From NCBI GenBank assembly GCA_036346225.1, contig JARFIW010001365.1, forward strand, positions 120,001 to 184,000: a stretch of DNA of 64,000 nucleotides, written 5' to 3'. Below, in pieces: positions 57,055 through 64,000 of the stretch. This DNA comes from Platerodrilus igneus. Its lineage: Eukaryota; Arthropoda; Insecta; Coleoptera; Lycidae. A program made the position numbers and the translations under genes. The notes beneath the pieces were generated by a model. That model did not search any database. It was given only the letters and a program-made list of their open reading frames with translations, and was not told where the DNA came from. The first letter of the stretch is position 1, and every line of letters begins with the position of its first letter.

Positions 57055-57372
57055 TGTTAGCAACTCATCATACACTAAAATTGTAGTCGTCCTGGTAACG
57101 TTTAAGTGAACTACGGGTATTGGGTGCCTATGGAAAAACGTGAAAAGACGAATAAAAAATAAGTCAAAGGGTCTTGTTAATTAGGTGAATTTAGATAGAA
57201 GTAGCTGTATATTGACGAAAATATAAGAGCAACCAAAGTAAGTAGTGGTACTTTAACTAAAAAACAAATTGTAATGTTGTCAATATTGTTTTTTAAAGCG
57301 ATACGTTCGTTGGAAATATAAGTTTTAATCTGGCAGACTAACTGCTCCGAAAATTGGAATTCTGCTGCAACA
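57055..57372 (+). repeat. BEL 3' LTR
   Basis: Starts TGTTAGCAAC and ends CTGCTGCAACA. It matches the 5' LTR at 50544. Confidence 0.85.
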
Positions 57373-57470
57373 GTTTGTAGAAAAGTCTTTATTGTAAACG
57401 CCCATTTAGATATTTTGAACGTTGAAGGTTAATAAGACATGCAGTGGTTCGCATAGTAGATTAAACCTAT

Positions 57471-57561
57471 TGTGGCGGGCTACTACTACCGCGTTTCCCC
57501 AATTTAAAACAAGTAATAACAATAGTCTTTATTACTCACTGTTCACAAGTCTAATTAACAG

Positions 57562-57617
<56 letters not shown>

Positions 57618-57737
57618 ATGAATTGAAATAGATGATTCATTCTCTTGTATGTGCTCGAACATCCTAAATTGCTGGAGAATATACAGTGCTTACGGCGCTT
57701 GTGTGTTCAACGGGTTGCCTAATAGTAGCTCGTAACA
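57471..57737 (-). repeat. Gypsy 3' LTR
   Basis: On the minus strand it starts TGTTACGAGC directly after the purine run and ends CCGCCACA. It contains AATAAA (about 57530, minus) and an (AT)n microsatellite. No partner LTR exists because the 5' end of the element is missing. The inner boundary is firm, the outer one less so. Confidence 0.65.
57561..57613. repeat. (AT)n microsatellite
   Basis: About 50 bp of nearly pure AT dinucleotides inside the Gypsy LTR. Confidence 0.95.
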
Positions 57738-57750
57738 CTGCCCCCTCTTT
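57738..57750 (-). promoter_or_regulatory. Polypurine tract of the Gypsy element
   Basis: AAAGAGGGGGCAG on the minus strand directly precedes the LTR start TGTTACGAGC, the expected plus-strand primer for reverse transcription. Confidence 0.65.
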
Positions 57751-57804
57751 AAAACCGTTACGTCTCGTAACTGTAAAAACATATTGATGCCAATTCGATG
57801 ACTG

Positions 57805-57861
57805 ATGACGGTATCGACAGCTATCTCCTCTGGTGCATCCACCACGTCGTTGGAAATAACA
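57805..57861 (-). pseudogene. CCCH zinc finger after the macro domain
   Basis: CYFQRRGGCTRGDSCRYRH matches C-X7-C-X5-C-X3-H, the RNA-binding CCCH finger, in the same frame as the last third of the macro domain. The frame continues about 45 codons and runs into the LTR, stopping at 57664. The zinc ligands are all present. A single such finger commonly binds RNA, but that role here is inference. Confidence 0.72.
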
Positions 57862-57914
57862 GTCAACACTCTTTTCTTGGTCTTGGGAGGCAGCCGGTTG
57901 ATAACAACAAACAA

Positions 57915-58325
57915 GGACTTGGACGTTGGCTCTTTGGAAAACTACTTCTAGCATATTTCGGACTATCCTCCAATCTAAGCGATCCAGTCCACAGCCTAGT
58001 TGGGCACCGCTAGTCCCGTTACTCCATTTTCCATCATCTGAGCCTTAAGATTCAGCAAAGCCTCTTATAAATGTCCATAACTAGGTTTCTGCCATGAAGA
58101 ATTTTTGGTGACCAGATAGAAAACATAACGATTATTATCCTGAAAACCAAAGCTTTTTCTACAGTTGGCTGTTGTTGTACTAATTCATCAATACATCCAA
58201 ACTTTTTCTTGAAAACAATAGCTATCCCTCTTGACATTGGCAGGTCCTGAGCTACTCAATGTGCAAGGGAATCTCTTCTGGTGCTTTAAGCAGATTTTGC
58301 TGTTTTTCAACAACAACGCCAAATC
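57915..58325 (-). pseudogene. TARG1/OARD1-like macro domain fused to Gypsy pol
   Basis: Read in order on the minus strand: QNLLKAPEE (58320), DSLAH-stop-VAQDLPMSRG (58273), IAIVFKKKFGCIDELVQQQ, RYVFYLVTKNSSWQKPSYGH (about 58120) with the Lys that is the nucleophile in TARG1, NGVTGLAVP, and LGCGLDRLDWRIVRNMLEVV (57999) with the catalytic Asp, then VQVLVCCYQP. Human TARG1/OARD1, which removes ADP-ribose from Glu/Asp and hydrolyses O-acetyl-ADP-ribose, has the same order SLAHC, GIAVLFKKKFG, ITKKRASHKPTY, GCGLDRLQW. Here two stops and two frameshifts break it. Location after the integrase suggests it was the end of the pol polyprotein. Confidence 0.8.
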
Positions 58326-58930
58326 TCGCCTTAGCGGAACCACCATACGCCGCCATGAAACTCTTAAAATCTACATTTGGCTCTTGATTAATAACTCTTT
58401 GCACACCATTCTCAGTACTCAAGCCTCCCTGGTTATTGCCAGCATAAGATGTTAAACGGTCAAAGTGTACCACTTTTAGTTTACCACGGGGAGATCTTCT
58501 GATCCGGTTCACTACATCATTAATTGTTTTCAACACTTCGTACGGGCATTTCCATTGTCTTTGTAGTTTTGACGACAATCCTCGTTTTCTTTGTGGATTA
58601 TTCAACCGCATAAAATCTCCAGGGTGGTAACCACTTTCTTGTGCTCTCGTGTCATATTGTGATTTCATTCAATCGCTTGCTGCCTGGATATTCTTTCGGA
58701 CGTTTTCGTAAATGCTTATTGATCTTTCACAAAGCTTACTAACGTAATCTTCACCTGCAATCTCTTCTCCAGGTTTGAATCAAAACTGAAGATCACATGG
58801 TAGCCGCAATTTACGTCCTAACATCACGCAAGCGGGAGAGTATCTTGTGCTGTCATGTACCGAAGATCGGTACGCTAGTAAGAACAAATGTAAATATTGG
58901 TCCCAGTCTCGTTGATGTTCAGAGACAACT
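58252..58930 (-). pseudogene. Gypsy integrase C-terminal region
   Basis: STRYSPACVMLGRKLRLPCD (about 58840) ends the core. The frame 58668-58252 starts MKSQYDTRAQESGYHPGDF and includes QRQWKCPYEVLKTINDVV and GKLKVVHFDRLTSYAG, the GPY/F-type C-terminal module. A linker of about 55 residues leads straight into the macro domain. Confidence 0.82.
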
Positions 58931-58934
58931 TTAG

Positions 58935-59448
58935 CTACGTGGTTCTAGTCTTCCTGATTCCAAGATGCTTGCAGACCTTCTGAAACAACGCTGATTCGAA
59001 GTTCCGACCTCGATCGGAGTGTAATTCTAACGGAACTCCAAAGCGACAAAACAACTCCCTCACTAGTACATCTGCAACTGTCTTGGCTTCTTGGTTAGGC
59101 ATAGCATACGCTTTCGGCCATTTGATAAAATAATCCATTTCAACCAAGATGTATTTATTACCGTTCCTCTGATTCAGGAAACGGACCAGCTGTATCAATG
59201 ACCACCCTCTCAAAAGGATTCCCCACGTTATACTGTCTCATCGGGGCTTTACGTTTTGTAACCGGGCCATTTCCAGAGGCACACAACTCACAATTCCGGC
59301 ACCACTCCTTCACATGTTCTTTGCAGTTCATCCAGTAGAATCTATCTCTCACTCTTTCGAGAGTTCTTTTCACGCCAAAATGCCCTAGGGAAATACCATC
59401 GTGCAAGTGCTGCAACACTTCCGGCACTCTGCTTCTCGGCACTATCAC
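58935..59448 (-). pseudogene. Gypsy integrase zinc finger and core
   Basis: The HHCC finger is HDGISLGHFGVKRTLERVRD followed by WCRNCELC. The core has ERVVIDTAGPFPES with the first Asp (59170, frame change after it) and LELHSDRGRNFESALF with the second. After HLGIRKTRTT the sequence jumps to VVSEHQRDWDQYLHLFLLAYR (about 58930-58870). The roughly 30 residues between, which hold the catalytic Glu, are missing. Confidence 0.83.
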
Positions 59449-59454
59449 TTGAAG

Positions 59455-60447
59455 TCATCTCTCAGTGCCATCTTCACATTCCAGGCGTCGTTTCAAGATT
59501 CTATTTTTAATCATCAAGGAGTCCCACTGTGCCCAGTATGCCTTCGGGCTCCTACTTGAAATACTAATTTTTTCCCAAGCTGGTCGTTGTCCTCTACTTT
59601 TGCACTCAATAATACATCCCAATTCGGCGTCATTCTCCTGGTCTTCTCGTATTCTTTCGGGTTCCCAAGTATCATCGGTTACCGTCATTCTATGGATGAT
59701 ACTTATTTTCTCTTCCATCTTGGAGCAATGATTGCAGTCCACCGGGCAAGGTCTCCTTGATAGAGCGTCCGCATTCCGATGACTAATTCCTACACGATGT
59801 TCTGTGTCAAAGTTATAGTTTTGCAACCGCTCTATACACCTCGCCACTTGCCCTACAGGATTTCGAAACTCTAGTAACCATTTTAGTGCAGTATGGTCTG
59901 TTCTCAACAGGAATTTACGGCCGTATAAGTACTTATAAAAGTGCTCTACGGATTTGACGACGGCCAACAGCTCCTTTCTTGTCACACAATCGTTCCTTTC
60001 TGGCCGCGACAAGACTTTGCTGAAATTCTCAATAACTTTTTCTTGTTCGTCATGCACTTGAGATAGAACACTTCTTATAGCTGTGTTACTGGCATCGGTA
60101 TCCAACACAAATTTCCCCTCCATCTGTGGATAACTCAAAATTGGTGCTGTAACTAGTAGCCGTTTCAGCTGTTCAAATGCACTGTGGTAGTCGTCATTCC
60201 AATCATATTTTTGTCCATTTTCGGTTAATTTCGGTAACGGTTTGGCAATGTTCGTAAACCCAAGTATAAAACGTCGGTAATATGTGCACAATCCTAAAAA
60301 ACTGCGTAGTTGGTGTATATCTGCTGGTGTAGGCCACTCTTGTACCGTTTTTATTTTGTCAGGGTCAGCGCTTATTCCGACCTCTGAAACGACATGTCCT
60401 AGGTATTTCCCCTCTTTTCCAAATAGGTGACACTTCTTGGGGCTCAA
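59455..60447 (-). pseudogene. Gypsy RT thumb and RNase H
   Basis: An open frame of 330 codons, the longest in the window. PKKCHLFGKEGKYLGHVVSE and LRSFLGLCTYYRRFILGF are the connection region. KFVLDTDASNTAIRSVLSQ holds the first Asp of RNase H, VTRKELLAVVKSVEHF the Glu, LLRTDHTALKWLLEF the next Asp, and GISHRNADALSRRPC closes the domain. It appears intact. Confidence 0.9.
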
Positions 60448-60462
60448 TGTAAGGTTTGCCCT

Positions 60463-60861
60463 TCAAAATCTTCGGAATAACTCCTCTAGGTTCTTAAGGT
60501 GTTCTTCAAAAGACCGGCCAAACACTATCCCGTTGTCTAGGTACACCAGACATGTTTTCCAGGACAGTCCACGCAGCATCGACTCCATCAAACGTTCAAA
60601 AGTAGCAGGGGTATTGCATAATCCAAATGGCCATAATCCAGTTCCAGTTGTAAACGCAGTTTTTCCTTTATCCTTTGGCTCCAAGCCTACCTGCGAGTAT
60701 CCGCTTTTCAAGTCCAAGGTCGAAAACCATTTAGATCCGTATAGAGTATCCAAGGTCTCCTCAATTCTGGGCAAAGAATAGCTGTCTTTCTTTGTCACAT
60801 TGTTTAACCGCCGGTAGTCTACACCAAACCCTGTCGACCCATCCTTTTTCTTGACAAGCAC
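60463..60861 (-). pseudogene. Gypsy reverse transcriptase
   Basis: [38 protein letters not shown] with the first catalytic Asp, [16 protein letters not shown] and [18 protein letters not shown]. The box normally reading Y-x-D-D is YLDN here, a single-base change of the second catalytic Asp that should abolish polymerase activity. Confidence 0.88.
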
Positions 60862-61450
60862 TACTGGGGATGCTCATGGACTATTCGAGGGTTCAATCAC
60901 CCCTTGTCCTGATAATTTGTTCGGCTTCTTTACGTTTTTCCAAAGGAAGCCACCCGGGGTGTTGTCTTATCGGTTGCGCATCTCTAGTACTGATCTTATG
61001 TTGCACAACATTCGTTTTTCCTTTCTCACTATCATCCAGTGCAAACACACCTCGATATCGTCCGTCCAGTTGTTTTACCTTGCCCAGTTGGTCGCCGTTT
61101 AATCTTTGAAACAAAAGTATCAACAGATCCAGCAATTTCTGTAAGCAACCGTTGACTGGTTTATCTTTCGTGTCGTCCACACAACGTTTAATATGGCATA
61201 CTGGAATGCAACTTCCCACAATCATGTCTTTCTTCAGGGTCACCGTGTGCGGATTAATGTTCAGCACCCATATTGGCATCATATTTCAAAACTTTACCAG
61301 TGTTTTCCAATTAGTAATCCCTCCTGATCCATTCCCGATTCAGTTGCTTCCATGATGCATATTTGTCCTTCCCGAAGCGTAACATCCGGGCGTCCCATTA
61401 CTATCATTTCCGCCTTCTCAGGTATTTTCATATCACAAATCAACCTTGGT
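60862..61450 (-). pseudogene. Gypsy pol segment between protease and RT
   Basis: Around 61440-61300 the minus strand gives MICDMKIPEKAEMIVMGRP and EGLLIGK, then the frame 61282-60893 gives MPIWVLNINPHTVTLKKDM and, near its end, HPGWLPLEKRKEAEQII. These match the segment in Ty3/Gypsy pol that links the aspartic protease to the RT. The protease itself is missing. Confidence 0.75.
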
Positions 61451-62480
61451 TTACGGGGCGCCAAATTCTACCTCTGCCAAGGGCGCTAGGATCCCTTTAT
61501 ACAGCCCTGATAATAATATAATAAAACATCCGAGCTGAATTTTAACGCCGCAGCTACATTGGTATTTCACACCAGTCGTCGGATTGCAGGTGCGTGAAGT
61601 TAGACGCAACTTTGTAAGCACTGATATTCTTATAGGTGCCAAAAGTAGGGCTTCGTTTGTGCTCTTTGGTGCTTCATATGTCACCGACGTACGGCTACTA
61701 ATAAAAAAATTGCCACTTAAATTTTTGCGGCTAACTTCACAACTGGTCAAGGTTTGTTACAAATTCAAAATTTTGTTTCAGCCGAAAGTTAGTGCTTCGT
61801 TAGTGCTTCATATTTCAGCGACGAGCGACTTCTAATAAAAAAATTAGGGACATTTATATTTTTAATTCTAGCCGCGGTTTGTTTCAACTTCAGAAACGTT
61901 TGCAGCCGAAAGTTGGTGCTTCGTTAGTGTTCTTCAGTGCTTCATATTTCAGCGGCGTGTGATTTCTAATAAAAAAAGGTATGACCTCTTAAACTTTTAG
62001 CTCTATCCGCGGTTTGTTTAGATTTTAAAAAACTTTTGCAGTTAAGAGTTAGTGCTTCGTTAGTGCTCTTTAGTGCTTTATTTTTTAGTGGTGTACGACT
62101 TCTAGTAAAAAAGTTATGGCCACCTATGTTTTTAATTCTAATCGTGGTTCGTTTCAATTTCAAAAAACTCTTGCAATCGAGAGTTAGTGCTTTGTTAGTG
62201 CTCTTTAGTGATTCATATTTCAGTGGTATACGGCGGCAAACGAAAAAGTTACGACCACTTATATTTTTACAGCTGACCGCGGTTTGTTTCAGTTTCAACA
62301 TTTTGTACCGCCGTAAGATAGCGTGTCATTAATGCTCTTTAGTGTTTCATATCTCAGTGGCGTACGACTACTAATAAAACAGCTGTGCCATTTGCAGCTG
62401 GCTGCAATTTGTCTCAACTACAAAGATTTTTTACAGCCGAAAGATAGTGTTGTGTACTTTCGAGTGGTCTGTATTTCAAT
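61451..62480 (+). repeat. ~135-bp satellite array (six to seven copies)
   Basis: The block gttagtgcttcgttagtgct recurs near 61647, 61790, 61913, 62048, 62183, 62318 and 62443, mostly 135 bp apart. Each unit also has a cgacttctaataaaaaa block and a gcggtttgtttcaatttcaa block. The word (T)TAGTGCTT is repeated two or three times per unit. The first 100 bp (from the Gypsy junction) is GC-richer and could be the outer end of an element. Confidence 0.82.
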
Positions 62481-63080
62481 GGCATACACATATACATACT
62501 AGAGAAATTGGAAAATTTTGAAGATTCGAATTAATTTAATTAATTTTACACGAAAACATTGCCCCGAAACTTCAGACAAATGCTATTTAACGAGTTAGAA
62601 TTGGAATAGAATATCGTGATTGTATTTATCTAGATGCTCTTGTACAGATGCGACTTAATAGAAAATTCTCAAAGTTATATCAAGACTTCCTAAACATATA
62701 AAAGGCAAAAAATTCCATATTATTAATAATTTGTTTTAATCATTTGAATAAAGTTTTCGAAAAAAATTGATTGCTATTCGTAAAAAATATTATTTATACA
62801 ATAATATTACGAACTTGCGAAATAAGAAAGTTTATAAACCAGTCGCAATTTTAGGGTTAATCTGAACGTTAGCTGCTCATGTAATACATTATCTGAAATT
62901 TAAAATACACGTATCATCTTTCTGAAATAAATTCTTACTTGCAACTTAATAACCTGTGATGCTAGAAATAAGTTATATTCGAAATTAAGCTCTGGAAATA
63001 AGTATAATTAAACTGGCGTTGGATAGAATGAATAGGAATATAAGGAATATACAACTTCAAAGTTCAGAGCCAGAAGTTGG
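62481..63080. other. AT-rich spacer between two satellites
   Basis: Unique AT-rich sequence with no coding trace. Confidence 0.5.
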
Positions 63081-63890
63081 CAAAAATTTTTTGTTACAGA
63101 AACACTAACAGTCATATGTAGCAGAATATGCAGTGCTTCATTGTGTCTTAACCCCAAGGCACCGCACTTTCGTTTTCTGAACTATTCGACATTTTTGTTG
63201 TAGCAAGCAATAAAGACAATAAATGTAGCACAATCTTTAGTGCTTCGATGGTGTTTCATTGTGCTTCAAACCGCAAAGCAGCCGCATTTCTGTTTTCGGA
63301 TATAGTTGACTCCAAATGTTAGATCCGAAAATGTGCTACGATTTTTTTGTTGTAGAAGCACTAACGGCAACATGTAGCATATTCTGTAGTGCTTCGTTAG
63401 TTTTTTATTGTGCTTGAAATCCCAAAGCAACCGCACCTTTGGTTTATGATATATTTAACACCAAAGGTTAGATCCGAAAATGGGCTACAATTTTTTGTTG
63501 TAGATGCACGAACAACAGTATGTAGCACCCTCTTTAGCACTTTGTTCATGCTTTATAGTGCTTCAAACCGCAAAGCTGCCGCACTTAAAGATTCTGAAAT
63601 ATTCGACTTCAAAAGTCAGATCTGAAAAATAGGCTACAACTTTTTTGTTGTAGACGCGCTAACGACGATATCTAGCATAATCTTTAATACTGCGTTAGTA
63701 TTTTATTGTGGTTCGAACCGCAAAGCAACCTTACTTACGGTTTCGGAAATATTCGTCTCCAAAGGTCAAAACCGAAAATGGGCTACTTTTTTTTGTTGTA
63801 AAAGCACTAACGACATTATGTAGCATAATCTTTAGTGCTTCGTTAGTGTTTTATAATGCTTTAAACCACAAAGCAACCACACGTATTGTT
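63081..63890 (+). repeat. ~147-bp satellite array (five to six copies)
   Basis: The block ctacaattttttgttgtag recurs near 63335, 63484, 63630 and 63779 (spacing 146-149). Each unit has aaccgcaaagcaaccgcac, a block with gaaatattcgactccaaaggt and tagatccgaaaatgggcta, a caacaaaa-type block, and agtgcttcgttagtgtttta. It shares the word TAGTGCTTCGTTAGTG with the 135-bp satellite. Confidence 0.82.
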
Positions 63891-64000
63891 GCGACATATT
63901 GTCGTTAGTGCTTCTACAACAAAAAATTGTTTGCCCATTTTCGGATCTGGTTTTTTAAGTCGAATGTTTGCGAAACCGGAAGTGCGGCTACTTTGCGGTT
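63891..64000 (-). repeat. Inverted start of the 147-bp satellite
   Basis: From about 63895 the monomer appears in reverse orientation (tcgttagtgcttctacaaca to ctactttgcggtt at the window end). The array therefore turns on itself, probably the right arm of a third foldback structure that continues beyond the window. Confidence 0.7.

Larger units (their letters stand above)
50544..57372 (+). mobile_element. BEL/Pao LTR retrotransposon
   Basis: Two direct LTRs (50544-50871 and 57055-57372) of about 320 bp start TGTT and end in CA. The flanks are GGTTG and GTTTG, a probable 5-bp target duplication with one change. Between them, all in plus orientation, lie a PHD-like finger and gag, an A17-type aspartic protease, RT, RNase H, integrase and the DUF5641-like tail, the order typical of Pao elements. 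Many stops and frameshifts, an RT deletion and an 858-bp insertion show an old inactive copy. It starts 122 nt past the poly(A) signal of the protease homologue. Confidence 0.9.
57471..61450 (-). mobile_element. Ty3/Gypsy retrotransposon, 5'-truncated, with macro domain
   Basis: A minus-strand pol in canonical Ty3/Gypsy order: a pre-RT segment, RT, RNase H, integrase with HHCC finger. It is followed by two parts not standard in this family, a macro domain and a CCCH finger, and then the polypurine tract AAAGAGGGGGCAG (57738-57750) and an LTR. Gag, the protease and the 5' LTR are absent: sequence homology stops near 61450 at a satellite. Frameshifts, the changed RT box and an integrase deletion show it is defunct. 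Confidence 0.87.

Overview
This is an AT-rich eukaryotic window, almost certainly from an arthropod and most likely a hexapod. One host gene dominates it. Seven exons between 19282 and 50384 (+) join without a frame break into a 250-residue secreted trypsin/chymotrypsin-fold protein. It keeps His and Asp of the catalytic triad but has Asp where the catalytic Ser belongs. Four of its introns are only 44-55 nt, and two are about 15 kb and packed with mobile DNA. I see no other intact host gene. A broken retrocopy of USP10 lies near 11 kb.

Layout. 1-0.3 kb: a reverse transcriptase scrap. 0.9-3.3 kb: a foldback element whose arms are satellite-like. 4.7-9.9 kb (-): a near full-length but frameshifted LINE with RNase H (LOA/R1-like). 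10.9-11.4 kb (+): USP10 pseudogene. 11.4-14.8 kb: four RTE LINE tails. 14.9-17.5 kb (+): a pogo/Tigger DNA transposon bounded by TA. 19.2-50.4 kb: the protease-homologue gene. Intron 2 holds a second foldback element (23.5-26.8 kb) built on a 142-bp satellite, with a 10-bp target duplication, and a LINE remnant (31.1-33.1 kb, -). Intron 3 holds a LINE 5' end (35.7-36.9 kb, -), a decayed PGBD-type transposase (37.2-38.4 kb, -) and a piggyBac element with both ends (44.8-47.4 kb, -).

Downstream of the gene lies a BEL/Pao LTR element (50.5-57.4 kb, +) interrupted by an 858-bp insertion that carries a 5S-rRNA-like segment. Directly beyond it is a Ty3/Gypsy element (57.5-61.45 kb, -). The last 2.5 kb is satellite DNA whose orientation flips near 63.9 kb.

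The most unusual finding is in the Gypsy element. After the integrase C-terminus the pol frame continues into a macro domain resembling the ADP-ribosyl hydrolase TARG1/OARD1, followed at once by a CCCH zinc finger, just before the polypurine tract and 3' LTR. This copy is broken, but the order of parts suggests a retrotransposon whose polyprotein carried an ADP-ribose hydrolase module. A second theme is three unrelated foldback or inverted satellite structures whose monomers are all 135-152 bp and each contain a repeated short word.
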